A model generated the notes under the pieces. That model searched no databases and was not told the origin of the DNA. It saw nothing but the letters and a program-made list of their open reading frames with translations. From Chloroflexota bacterium (lineage in GTDB: Bacteria > Chloroflexota > Dehalococcoidia > Lucifugimonadales > UBA3495), in the NCBI GenBank assembly GCA_009840175.1, contig VXOI01000011.1, positions 1 through 51,407 of the forward strand: a DNA stretch of 51,407 nucleotides, written 5' to 3'. Each line of letters opens with the position of its first letter. Position 1 is the first letter of the stretch. Below are positions 41,385 to 49,355 of this stretch, in pieces. Position numbers and translations under genes: made by a program.

Positions 41385-41406
41385 TCCGGGCAGGGGCGTG
41401 GAACCG

Positions 41407-42408
41407 ATGGCCCAGACACTTCGACAAACTCGCGATGGCGCGACCGACCCGTCCATCACCTCCGGTGGGGATGCCGCCAAGGTGGCGGAGATAGCAGCCG
41501 CCGTGAAGTCCAATATCGGGCGAGTGCTGGTAGGTAAGGATGCGGTTATCGAACTTGCTCTGGCAGCGGTCTTGAGCGGAGGGCACGTTCTGGTAGAAGA
41601 TGTGCCGGGTATAGGAAAGACCACACTGGCCCGTAGCCTGGCGGAGTCGTTGCGTTGCAGCTTCCGACGCATACAGTGCACTCCCGATCTGATGCCTTCC
41701 GACATAACGGGCGTACATTACTACAATCAGAAGTCCAGCGAGTTCGAGTTCCGGCCGGGCCCCATATTGGCCCAGGTTATCCTGGCGGACGAAATCAACC
41801 GGGCCACGCCCCGAACTCAATCGGCCTTGCTGGAAGCCATGGCTGAAGGCCAGGTCACCGTTGATGACCGCACCATGCCCCTTCCTGTTCCATTCATGCT
41901 TATTGCGACCCAGAACCCCATTGAGCTGGAAGGAACATTTCCCCTGCCCGAAGCGCAACTGGACCGCTTCATGCTGCGCCTGCGCCTGGGTTATCCCGAC
42001 GAAACTGACGAAGGGCTGATGCTGGCCCGCTTCAACTCCGCCAACCCTATGGACGATATGGAGGCAGTGGCCAGCGGCGATGACATAGTCGAGGGCCAGC
42101 AGCGGGTTAAGGAGATATACGTTGATTCCGTGCTGACCAATTACGTCGTCCGGCTGGTTCAGGCGACCCGTGCCCATGATGATGTGGAATTGGGAGCCAG
42201 CCCGAGAGCCTCCCTCGGCTTGTACCGTTGCTCGCAGGCGTTCGCCGCCATCCGCGGACGCAGCTATGTCACGCCCGACGACGTGAAGGTCATCGCCCCC
42301 TACGCCCTTTCCCACCGCACTATTCTGACACCGCAAGCCCGGCTGAGGGGCCGAACCGCCGAGGACGTGGTCCTGGAACTGCTTTCCAAGGTGGAGGTCC
42401 CGGTCTAG
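41407..42408 (+). CDS. MoxR-family AAA+ ATPase
   Basis: 333-residue chaperone-like ATPase. Walker A VPGIGKTTLARSLAES, Walker B ILADEINRATPRTQSALLEAM, sensor 1 FMLIATQNPIELEGTFPLPEAQLDRFMLRL, and the C-terminal lid SPRASLGLYRCSQAFAAIRGRSYVTPDDV are all present. MoxR proteins help assemble or activate partner complexes, often with DUF58/von Willebrand-type proteins as here. ATG 41407 is chosen over a GTG three codons upstream, which would sit directly on the AGGGG ribosome site. Confidence 0.95.
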   Translation: MAQTLRQTRDGATDPSITSGGDAAKVAEIAAAVKSNIGRVLVGKDAVIELALAAVLSGGHVLVEDVPGIGKTTLARSLAESLRCSFRRIQCTPDLMPSDITGVHYYNQKSSEFEFRPGPILAQVILADEINRATPRTQSALLEAMAEGQVTVDDRTMPLPVPFMLIATQNPIELEGTFPLPEAQLDRFMLRLRLGYPDETDEGLMLARFNSANPMDDMEAVASGDDIVEGQQRVKEIYVDSVLTNYVVRLVQATRAHDDVELGASPRASLGLYRCSQAFAAIRGRSYVTPDDVKVIAPYALSHRTILTPQARLRGRTAEDVVLELLSKVEVPV

Positions 42409-42436
42409 GGGCCGGACGCCTGCTCCTGTATAGGTT

Positions 42437-43711
42437 ATGCGCCACGAACTTTGGCCGCTGGTAAGCGGCCTCCTCGTTCTCATTGGTCTGCTGGTCAGCA
42501 GCGGGCTGCTGCTGGTGGTCGGTTCCCTGGTTGCCATAGTTTGGCTGGCTGCCAGGGTATGGGAGCGATATGGCTTCCGAAAGGTCACGTACAACAGGGA
42601 GTTGAGCCGACGCCGCGCCTTTATCGGTGACACCATTGACTACACGGTTGCGCTCAACAACGACAAGCCTCTGCCCCTCATCTGGGTTGAGTCTCAGGAC
42701 CCATTCCCCGAGGGGCTGGAGTTGGCTGGCGCGGTGGTTCGCGGGGCGACCCTGGAAACCAATCGCCACCACAGTATCACGACCTCCCTCCTGCCCTACC
42801 AGCGGGCCACCTGGAAGTTTGCCATGCGCTGCAACCGGCGGGGTTATCATCGTATCGGCCCGGTGCGGATGCGAAGCGGCGATATTTTCGGCTTTGCTTC
42901 TTCCGAGACTCGCCGCACGGACGTGGAGAACATTCTGGTCTATCCTCGTGTCGTTGACATCGAGGAACTTCTGACCCCACCGCAGCATCCGTTCGGCCTG
43001 GTGCGCGGGAAGCTGCCGCTGTATCACGACACCAACCGCGTCCGAGGACACAGGGACTACCGCACCAGCGACCCGCTGAAGCATATTGACTGGAAGGCGA
43101 CGGCGAGGGCTGGCGAATTGCAGACCAGAGTCTATGAGCCGGCGGTATCACTGAATATGCTGATTGCCCTGAACGGTTCTTCCAGCGATTTTGTCTGGCA
43201 AGGCACCAACCGTCGGCTGTTCGAACGGGCGGTGACTGCTGCTGCGTCCGCCGCTGTCCTGGCCGACCGTCTGGGGTACAGCTATGGGATGATTTCCAAC
43301 GCGGTGGCGTCTTATTCCGGCAAATGGCTCAGTGTTCCGACCGGGGCCTCAACCTCGCAACTGCCCATGATACTGGAAGCGCTGGCTATGGCCGCTCCCT
43401 ATGTAGTGGCGATGCTGCCCGACGTGTTCCGAGCCGAGTGTGAGCAGCTTCCTCCGGGGGCGACTGTGCTGTTTGTCACCGGTGCCATCACCCCTTCGAT
43501 TCCGGAGCAATTGCAGGCCATAGGGGAACGGGGATCGCGCATATTGGTCCTATATGCCGGCGACGGACAACCTCCTGAACGCATTGGCGACATTCCTGTG
43601 ACTGGCATGGGACACCTGCTAGACAGTCTGCCTGAGTCCGATAGTGACTACGGGGACGATATGGAATTCGGCATCAGCGAGGCGTTGGATGGCGCTGTCC
43701 TGGAGAGCTAG
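42437..43711 (+). CDS. DUF58 domain membrane protein
   Basis: 424 residues. Two N-terminal transmembrane segments (about residues 7-40, LVSGLLVLIGLLVSSGLLLVVGSLVAIVWLAA) anchor a cytoplasmic part. The DUF58 core is marked by HDTNRVRGHRDYRTSDPLKHIDWKATARAGELQTRVYEP, followed by a von Willebrand-like fold (LNMLIALNGSS). Such proteins are usually encoded with MoxR ATPases and are thought to be their partners. 28 bases after moxR; its 3' end overlaps the next gene by 23 bases. Confidence 0.92.
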   Translation: MRHELWPLVSGLLVLIGLLVSSGLLLVVGSLVAIVWLAARVWERYGFRKVTYNRELSRRRAFIGDTIDYTVALNNDKPLPLIWVESQDPFPEGLELAGAVVRGATLETNRHHSITTSLLPYQRATWKFAMRCNRRGYHRIGPVRMRSGDIFGFASSETRRTDVENILVYPRVVDIEELLTPPQHPFGLVRGKLPLYHDTNRVRGHRDYRTSDPLKHIDWKATARAGELQTRVYEPAVSLNMLIALNGSSSDFVWQGTNRRLFERAVTAAASAAVLADRLGYSYGMISNAVASYSGKWLSVPTGASTSQLPMILEALAMAAPYVVAMLPDVFRAECEQLPPGATVLFVTGAITPSIPEQLQAIGERGSRILVLYAGDGQPPERIGDIPVTGMGHLLDSLPESDSDYGDDMEFGISEALDGAVLES

Positions 43712-45083
43712 GGTAATTACCGCAGTCACTCTTTTCCTTGAGGGCTGCGCACTGTATCTGATCATCGCCGTCTTTGCTCACCTGGCCAAGTTCGGGCAGT
43801 TGAAGATGCCCTTTTGGCTTGTGCTTCTATCCTTGGTGTGGGCATACGCTCTCTCTTCCTGGATACTGAGTCTGCGGATTACGCCGGTGATGCGTGGACT
43901 GGTCGGATTGGCACTGGGTGTTCCTTCGCTGCTCGTGCTCACTGCCTGGAATGCCGGGGAAACGGTATCGCCCTTCTATCCATTGTTGTATGGCGGATTG
44001 AAGGGGGTGGGGTTGTTCGTCGGCTCGGTCATGTTCCTGCTGGTGGTTTGGTGGCGAGGAATAGGGCTGTCGAGAGAAGAGGTAACTCTCGACATCGTGC
44101 GGTCCTCCTTCCAGGCCGGCTTGGTTGTGATGCTGGCAGCGGCGGTGATTGACGCTGCAACCACCGGGAGAATAGTCAGCGGCTTTCTGGTGGTTGGCTA
44201 CTTTGCCGTGGGACTGCCGGGTATGGCGCTGGCCCGGTTCTCGTCTGAAACAGGCGAAGAGCGTGACATGCCGACTCAGTGGCTTTGGCCCATTGCCGCC
44301 AGCGCCGGAGCCGTGTTGGTCCTGGGGCTGTTGATCAGCGGAGTCGGCCTAGGTGGTCTGGACGACGTAACGCGAGCAGTTGCCAGCGCTATCGGCGCCG
44401 CGGGCTACTGGATGCTGGAGCCTGTGCTGCTGCTTATCGGGCTGTTGGCCGGCGCGCTGGTGAGTGTAGGCAACTGGTTCTCCGACCTGATGGGCGGCGG
44501 CAACCTGGACGGTCTCATTGAGGCACAGCGCCGCCTGGATGAGTTCCACCAAACCCTTCGCGAGACTGAGACGGAACCCGGCGGCGGCGGATGGTTCACG
44601 GTGCTGAAGTGGGGAGCCGCAGCGATTGGCATGGCCGCCGCCACATGGATTGTCTACGCACTGTTCCGCTCCCGTCGCCGCCGAGGACGGGATAGCGAGG
44701 TCGTGGAAAGCCGTGAGTCGCTATTCAGCTTGGAACGTGTCGGGGACGATCTGGGCGATGCGTTTGGGGGATTGTTTTCCGGGTTGCGCAGGGGGCGGCG
44801 AAGGCAGTCCAGAGCGAGACCCCGGTCGCCTCGCGATTACTACCACGCCCTGCTGGAGTTCGCCAGCCGTGCCGGACGTCCCAAGGAAAGATGGGAAACC
44901 CCGAGAGAGCATCAGCGGGGTCTTTCCGGGGTACTGCCCGCCGACCCGGTGGCGCAAATCGTGGACGAGTTTCAGGACGCTCACTACGGAGCAGCTTCGC
45001 AAGATCCGGAGAGGCTGGAGCGGCTGGAATCGGGGCACCGGGAACTGGAGGAGTTTCTGCGCGAGAACCCGCCGGAGAAGTGA
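43689..45083 (+). CDS. Membrane protein with DUF4129-like C-terminal domain
   Basis: 464 residues. About seven hydrophobic segments in the first 260 residues are followed by a helix near residue 325 (VLKWGAAAIGMAAATWIVYAL), an arginine-rich stretch, and a C-terminal domain YYHALLEFASRAGRPKERWETPREHQRGL...VAQIVDEFQDAHYG, the DUF4129 pattern. In many bacteria DUF4129 ends a transglutaminase-like protein next to MoxR and DUF58; here the transglutaminase domain is not visible. ATG 43689 lies within the DUF58 gene and has GAGGCG upstream. Likely part of the MoxR-DUF58 membrane machinery. Confidence 0.82.
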   Translation: MALSWRARVITAVTLFLEGCALYLIIAVFAHLAKFGQLKMPFWLVLLSLVWAYALSSWILSLRITPVMRGLVGLALGVPSLLVLTAWNAGETVSPFYPLLYGGLKGVGLFVGSVMFLLVVWWRGIGLSREEVTLDIVRSSFQAGLVVMLAAAVIDAATTGRIVSGFLVVGYFAVGLPGMALARFSSETGEERDMPTQWLWPIAASAGAVLVLGLLISGVGLGGLDDVTRAVASAIGAAGYWMLEPVLLLIGLLAGALVSVGNWFSDLMGGGNLDGLIEAQRRLDEFHQTLRETETEPGGGGWFTVLKWGAAAIGMAAATWIVYALFRSRRRRGRDSEVVESRESLFSLERVGDDLGDAFGGLFSGLRRGRRRQSRARPRSPRDYYHALLEFASRAGRPKERWETPREHQRGLSGVLPADPVAQIVDEFQDAHYGAASQDPERLERLESGHRELEEFLRENPPEK

Positions 45084-45099
45084 TGGTGTTGCGATTTCC

Positions 45100-45135
45100 A
45101 CTCCCACCCTATCCCTCTCCCCACGGGAGAGGGAA
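45100..45135 (-). repeat. Stop-adjacent hairpin repeat, copy 3
   Basis: CTCCCACCCT followed by a perfect hairpin CCCTCTCCC (45113-45121) / GGGAGAGGG (45125-45133). It begins seven bases past the stop of the minus-strand LLM gene and also ends the plus-strand operon, so it may terminate both. Confidence 0.78.
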
Positions 45136-45140
45136 CTTCT

Positions 45141-46043
45141 TTACTGGAAGGCTGGGATTACCTCGTCGGCTATCTTCGCCATGACGCTACGAATCGCGGG
45201 GATGTCGCCGGAGTTCAGGGCGAGAATGAAATGCTGCACTCCTGCCTCGCTGAATGCTTCCAGGCCGGCGCTGAGGGCCCCCATGTCGTCGCCGGGAAGC
45301 CTGGCGCGACTGGCCGCGCGCTGGCTGGAAGGGCCGCCGTGGACTTCCACCTCGACACGGGTGGACATGGCGATGTCATCGGGATTGCGCCCCGCTGCCC
45401 GTGCCAGTGAATGTATTTCCGCGCGTCCGATGGCGAAGTCTTCCGGGGACAGGCCGGTGGGGTGCCAGCCGTCGCCCAGGCGGGCCGTGCGCCGGAGCGC
45501 GCCGGGAGAGGAGCCGCCAACCCATAAGGGTATGCTGGCCTGCGCCGGCTTGGGAGAGAAGTACAGGTCGGAGAAGTCCCAGTTGCGGCTGTGGTACTCC
45601 GGCTTGGCGCTGGCCCAAAGCTCCCGCATCAGGTTGATGCACTCGTTGGTCAGCGAGCCGCGCTGCGACATGGGGATTCCCAGAGCCTCAAACTCCTCGG
45701 TCATTGCGCCGACGCCGACGCCCAGGGTGACGCGACCACCGGACATCTGGTCCAGCGTAGCGGCGTATTTAGCCAGCTCCACCGGGTTGTGGTAGGGCAG
45801 CACCAGCACTGATGTTCCCAGCGTCACCCGGCTGGTGGTGGCAGACATATATGACAACATGGCCATGGGATGGTAATACGGCCGGTCTTCCAGGCGCTCG
45901 CGGATATAGCCGGTGTTGAACAGGTGGTCCATAACCCAGAGGGAGTCATAGCCCATCTGCTCCGCTTCCGGCCCCAGCTCAAGCACCTGCTGCGGGTCCG
46001 CAACGCCCCAGTTGTTGGGGATGGTAACGCCGATTTGCGTCAT
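45141..46043 (-). CDS. LLM-class F420/FMN-dependent oxidoreductase
   Basis: 300-residue luciferase-like barrel enzyme. MTQIGVTIPNNWG, YDSLWVMDHLF, TTSRVTLGTSVLVLPYHNPVELAKYAATLDQMSGGRVTLGVGVG and PLWVGGSSPGALRRTARLGDGWHP are typical; the T-L-G-T-S-V-L-V-L-P-Y/H-N-P block is common in F420-dependent members. It is shorter than and distinct from the LLM enzyme at 16.2 kb. ribH lies just upstream on the same strand with 47 bases between, which include a hairpin repeat. F420 or FMN use cannot be decided from sequence. Confidence 0.9.
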   Translation of the reverse strand: MTQIGVTIPNNWGVADPQQVLELGPEAEQMGYDSLWVMDHLFNTGYIRERLEDRPYYHPMAMLSYMSATTSRVTLGTSVLVLPYHNPVELAKYAATLDQMSGGRVTLGVGVGAMTEEFEALGIPMSQRGSLTNECINLMRELWASAKPEYHSRNWDFSDLYFSPKPAQASIPLWVGGSSPGALRRTARLGDGWHPTGLSPEDFAIGRAEIHSLARAAGRNPDDIAMSTRVEVEVHGGPSSQRAASRARLPGDDMGALSAGLEAFSEAGVQHFILALNSGDIPAIRSVMAKIADEVIPAFQ

Positions 46044-46049
46044 TTGCTG

Positions 46050-46083
46050 CCCTCACCCTAACCCTCTCCTTCTGGGAGAGGGG
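46050..46083 (-). repeat. Stop-adjacent hairpin repeat, copy 4
   Basis: CCTCACCCTAACCCT followed by a hairpin CCCTCTCC (46062-46069) / GGAGAGGG (46075-46082). It begins eight bases past the ribH stop codon, between ribH and the LLM gene. Confidence 0.78.
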
Positions 46084-46090
46084 ATATATT

Positions 46091-46540
46091 TCAGGCCGTG
46101 GTCACTGCCGCGATTACCGACGCGGTCTCGACTGCGGCCAGGGCGGCATTTGCGCCCATGTTGCCGGACTTGCCGCCGGCCCGGTTGAGGGCCTGTTCCA
46201 TATTCTCGGTGGTAAGCACCCCGAATATGGTGGGGACTCCCGTGTCCATGCCGACCGACCCGGCGCCGCCCTGCGCCTGACCGGCCACCATGTCGTAGTG
46301 AGTGGTTTCGCCGCGAATGATTGCACCCAGGCAGATAACGGCATCGCAGCGTCCGCTCTTGGCGAAGGCGTGGGCAACCACCGGCAACTCGAAGGAGCCG
46401 GGAACCCAGGCGACGGTGATGTCGGAGTCGCGCACCCCGCAGCGGGTCAGCGTCTCCAGTGCGCCTTCCAGCAACTGCTTGGTGATGATTTCGTTAAACC
46501 GGGCAACTGCTATGCCTACTCTCAGTCCCTGACCGTTCAT
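46091..46540 (-). CDS. ribH: 6,7-dimethyl-8-ribityllumazine synthase
   Basis: 149-residue lumazine synthase, the penultimate step of riboflavin synthesis. Active-site blocks: [49 protein letters not shown] (catalytic His in THYD) and [24 protein letters not shown] 46540 has GAGGCGAC just upstream; a longer in-frame form of 19 extra codons adds residues not seen in the family. It is not beside other rib genes but between a thioredoxin-fold gene and an LLM flavin enzyme. No FMN riboswitch is recognisable ahead of it. Confidence 0.95.
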   Translation of the reverse strand: MNGQGLRVGIAVARFNEIITKQLLEGALETLTRCGVRDSDITVAWVPGSFELPVVAHAFAKSGRCDAVICLGAIIRGETTHYDMVAGQAQGGAGSVGMDTGVPTIFGVLTTENMEQALNRAGGKSGNMGANAALAAVETASVIAAVTTA

Positions 46541-46623
46541 GTCGCCTCTAAGCTCGTTGGGCACAATCAGCACTCCTCTGTTGGTATAGATGACCATCGG
46601 CGCAGAGAGTTACGCCATCGTGG

Positions 46624-47325
46624 TCAAGACTCCTGCGGCTGCTGAACGCCAGCCTGCAGCACTTTTTCCACAAATTCCTCCTCGCCGACCATGCCCGAAA
46701 CGGTGGAGAACTCGTTGATGATGGTCAGCGGAACCTGGCGGACGCCGTAGCGGCGCACCAGGTCCGGGAACTCCTCCGCTTCGATGACGTCGGCGACGAT
46801 GTGCCTGCTTTCCACGGCCATGGCGTGGGCCAGCAGTGCCATGCCGGCGGAAACCTCGCTGCCGGGGGTTACGAATACCTGAATATGCACGGGCCGATTG
46901 ACCCGGCGCAACTGCTTGCGGGAGTTGACCGACAGCCGCGTTACCCCCCGCGAGACCGCCTTGACGCTGTCTATGAACACCGGCAACTCGTAGCCGAGCG
47001 GCAGGCCGTAGAACCGCACCCTGCCGCCGGATTCCATCCCCAGCAAAACCGCCGGAACTCGGGAGACGCCATCCGTCCGGGCTTTTTCCTGCTCCGCAAA
47101 GAAATCCACAGTTTCCAGCGTAAGTTTCGGCGAGAGGGCCGTCATCTCCTCAAGCAACTGCTGCACCTGGGGGCAGTAGCGGCAATCGCGGCCAGGGATG
47201 GCAATAGGGGAAGGGCGCTGGGTGAAGAAGCGCAAGGTGACATCTGTCTTCAGGTGCTTGCGAAATTCACGTTTCAGACGCGATTTGTCCTGGGCCGGTA
47301 TCAGAGTCTGCTGGGCGGTCGCCAT
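46624..47325 (-). CDS. Thioredoxin-fold protein, PDO-like double domain
   Basis: 233 residues with two thioredoxin-like halves, as in protein disulfide oxidoreductases (PDO/glutaredoxin-like proteins). The first half has an active CxxC in GRDCRYCPQVQQLLEEM and the cis-Pro strand GVSRVPAVLLG. The second half has HIQVFVTPGSEVSAGMALL, where the expected CxxC is absent, and RQVPLTIINE with cis-Pro. So only one half can do dithiol chemistry. No signal peptide. GAGGAG lies nine bases before the ATG. It is upstream of ribH on the same strand, with 83 bases between. Confidence 0.83.
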   Translation of the reverse strand: MATAQQTLIPAQDKSRLKREFRKHLKTDVTLRFFTQRPSPIAIPGRDCRYCPQVQQLLEEMTALSPKLTLETVDFFAEQEKARTDGVSRVPAVLLGMESGGRVRFYGLPLGYELPVFIDSVKAVSRGVTRLSVNSRKQLRRVNRPVHIQVFVTPGSEVSAGMALLAHAMAVESRHIVADVIEAEEFPDLVRRYGVRQVPLTIINEFSTVSGMVGEEEFVEKVLQAGVQQPQES

Positions 47326-47466
47326 CGGGCGAACTCCTCTGAGGCGGGAAGATGCTGCGGCCAGTTTACACGGGCTGGCGAAGCATATCTACCCTGATGA
47401 CCGCTGAGGAAACGGTCCGAGATGCTACAAGGCTTTACAATGGGCAACACTCAGGAAAGGGAACCA

Positions 47467-47503
47467 GACAGGTGGAGTGAAACCCGCCTGCATTCACTCT
47501 GTC
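47467..47503 (-). terminator. Hairpin after the inositol-lipid genes
   Basis: Stem GACAG + AGTGAA paired with TTCACT + CTGTC (11 pairs, one four-base bulge). It lies 60 bases after the phosphatidyltransferase stop and is followed on the minus strand by a weakly T-rich run. The rest of 47326-47562 shows another small hairpin (GACCG/CGGTC near 47400) but no gene. Confidence 0.45.
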
Positions 47504-47562
47504 CGCATGAGGCGGAACATTGCTGGGACAGGTCGTGACTCGTTGGAGAAGAAGACCGCCGG

Positions 47563-48186
47563 CTAGCTGCTTTCGTCCAGCATATTTCGGATGGTGAACA
47601 TTCGCTGGAAGAGGGTGAAGCAAGACACGGCTGCCATGAGGACGAGGATGCCGAACAGGAGCCAGGGTATCCAGCCGAGGAGCAGGCCGATGCCCAGCAG
47701 TATCACGCGCTCGGTGCGGGTCATGAGGCCGGCGCGAGTGAATACGCCCAAACCTTCGCCCCGCGCCCGGAGGTAGCTGACTCCCTGGGAGAAGATGAGG
47801 GCCAGCAGCAAGGCGGTTATGAAGAAGGCGCGGTATTCATCGCTGTGGTCGGCTCGCAGGGCGTAAATGCCCAGGCCCACGAATAAAGCGGCCTCGCCCA
47901 GGCGGTCGAATACTGAGTCCAACAACGCGCCGAAGGGGGTTTCCCGGCCGGTGAGGCGGGCTAACGCGCCGTCCATCAGGTCGAGGATGCTGCCGACCAG
48001 GAAGGCGACGCCGCCCCAGAGCAGCCAGCCCGATGCCACCAGGTAAGCGGAAACCACGCAGACGGCGAAACCCAGCAGGGTGATGGCATTGGGAGTGAGT
48101 CCCACGGCCTGGAAAAGCCGGGCGCCCGGCTCTTCGAAGTAGCTTCGGACGGCCCCTCTAAGCTGTTCTCTGACCGGCAATGCCAT
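47563..48186 (-). CDS. CDP-alcohol phosphatidyltransferase (phosphatidylinositol-phosphate synthase-like)
   Basis: 207-residue membrane enzyme of the CDP-alcohol family. The full signature D-G-x2-A-R-x8-G-x3-D-x3-D appears as DGALARLTGRETPFGALLDSVFD (about residues 70-92), with about six transmembrane segments after it. Given the inositol-3-phosphate synthase and PimA-like genes upstream, the likely reaction is transfer of phosphatidate from CDP-diacylglycerol to inositol phosphate. ATG 48186 has AGGTGG ahead and overlaps the glycosyltransferase 3' end by 29 bases. Phosphatidylglycerophosphate synthase is the alternative. Confidence 0.85.
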   Translation of the reverse strand: MALPVREQLRGAVRSYFEEPGARLFQAVGLTPNAITLLGFAVCVVSAYLVASGWLLWGGVAFLVGSILDLMDGALARLTGRETPFGALLDSVFDRLGEAALFVGLGIYALRADHSDEYRAFFITALLLALIFSQGVSYLRARGEGLGVFTRAGLMTRTERVILLGIGLLLGWIPWLLFGILVLMAAVSCFTLFQRMFTIRNMLDESS

Positions 48187-49300
48187 GAGCCACCTGTATG
48201 CAGGACTGGTAGTATTGTTCCACGCGCCGGGCGACGACCTGCCAACGGTATTGCTCGGCAGTGGCTCTGCCTTGCCCACCCATTTTCCGGCGCAGGTCAG
48301 GGTCCAGAATCAGAGTTTGCAGTTCCAAGGCCAGGGATTCGACGCTCTTGTTCTGGAAGAGCGATCCCTGTCGTCCGTGCTGCATGACGCCCTGGTATCC
48401 CTCTATGCCTGAAGCCACAATAGGCTTGCCCGCAGCCATGGCTTCGAGAAGGACAATGCCGAAGCTCTCGCCCCCGGTAGCCGGAGAGCAGAAAATATCG
48501 GCGGAGGCATAGTATCGAGGGAGGTCCTCATAGGGAACGCGACCGACAAATTCCACGTCCTGCAAGTTCTGAGAGCTGAGCACATGGTAGGAGTCCTTGT
48601 CGGGCGTGCCCGGCCCCACCACTATGAGGCGGAGGTCCGGCATATCCCACTTCAGCCTTCCGTAGGCTTCCAGCAGGTATCGAAGTCCCTTACGCTTTTC
48701 CAGCCGCCCCACGAAAATCAGGTTGGTCTTGCCGTCCTGGTATTGGGGCCACGGCACTGCTCTCTGAGAGAAGTGGTCCACGTCTATGCCGTTGGGGATG
48801 ATTTCGTATTCACCCGGGAAGGCCTCGCTGACATAACGCATGGCCGCCGGGGAAACCGCGATGCTGCCGTGGAGCCGACTGCGCCAGCGCTTGATGACCG
48901 GGCGGCTCATCCTGTAAAGGTGCTGGCGGTTGCGGCAGGCGTGAAAGGTGCCGACGTTAACGGTGTTGGAGTATTCCAGGACGGTAAGGGGCAGGATGGG
49001 GGCCATAGGCTCGTGCAGGTGGATGACATCGTACTGCTCGCGCTGGAGGAGCGCTCGTATCCGGCGGGCCAACCATACGGAGAGGGAGACGCGGGCGATG
49101 GAACCGTTGCTGGGCAGGGGAACGGAGCGGCCCAGAGGCACGAGCAAGTCGCCGTCCTGACACTCGCGTGACGGGGAATGGGGGGCGAGCACCTGAACTT
49201 CGTGCCCCGACCGCTCCAACTCCCGGGCCAACTGCGACACATGGATGGTTACGCCGCCGGGCCAGGTGAAATCGTAGGGCGACACCATCGCAATCTTCAA
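48158..49300 (-). CDS. GT4 glycosyltransferase, PimA-like
   Basis: 380-residue GT-B glycosyltransferase. KIAMVSPYDFTWPGGVTIHVSQLARELERSGHEVQVLAP matches the start of phosphatidylinositol mannosyltransferase PimA. FVGRLEKRKGLRYLLEAY, NGIDVDHF and ESFGIVLLEAMAAGKPIVAS (the E-x7-E donor site) are typical of GT4. The start is TTG 49300: AGGAGG lies seven bases upstream and the family begins at this residue; an ATG four codons later has no such site. The ribosome site is provided by a dispersed repeat. Lies between Ino1 and the CDP-alcohol enzyme, supporting mannosylation of phosphatidylinositol (inference). Confidence 0.88.
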   Translation of the reverse strand: MKIAMVSPYDFTWPGGVTIHVSQLARELERSGHEVQVLAPHSPSRECQDGDLLVPLGRSVPLPSNGSIARVSLSVWLARRIRALLQREQYDVIHLHEPMAPILPLTVLEYSNTVNVGTFHACRNRQHLYRMSRPVIKRWRSRLHGSIAVSPAAMRYVSEAFPGEYEIIPNGIDVDHFSQRAVPWPQYQDGKTNLIFVGRLEKRKGLRYLLEAYGRLKWDMPDLRLIVVGPGTPDKDSYHVLSSQNLQDVEFVGRVPYEDLPRYYASADIFCSPATGGESFGIVLLEAMAAGKPIVASGIEGYQGVMQHGRQGSLFQNKSVESLALELQTLILDPDLRRKMGGQGRATAEQYRWQVVARRVEQYYQSCIQVAHGIAGQRTA

Positions 49301-49309
49301 CGGCAGCCT

Positions 49310-49327
49310 CCTGAGCTTACCGAAGGG
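49310..49327 (-). repeat. Dispersed repeat copy carrying the PimA-like gene's ribosome site
   Basis: CCTGAGCTTACCGAAGGG on the plus strand differs by two bases from the copies at 7580 and 19013. On the minus strand its end forms CTCAGGAGG, the Shine-Dalgarno sequence of the TTG start at 49300. Confidence 0.7.
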
Positions 49328-49355
49328 CTGAAAACGCCGCTTTCCGCCGTTGCGT

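Noticed and set aside
46541-46623. FMN riboswitch ahead of ribH
   Set aside because: The short gap lacks the conserved FMN-aptamer blocks.
47400-47540. Cobalamin riboswitch (AGGGAA and GGTG-like pieces)
   Set aside because: The B12-box and the order of conserved blocks are missing; the structure is better explained as a 3' hairpin.
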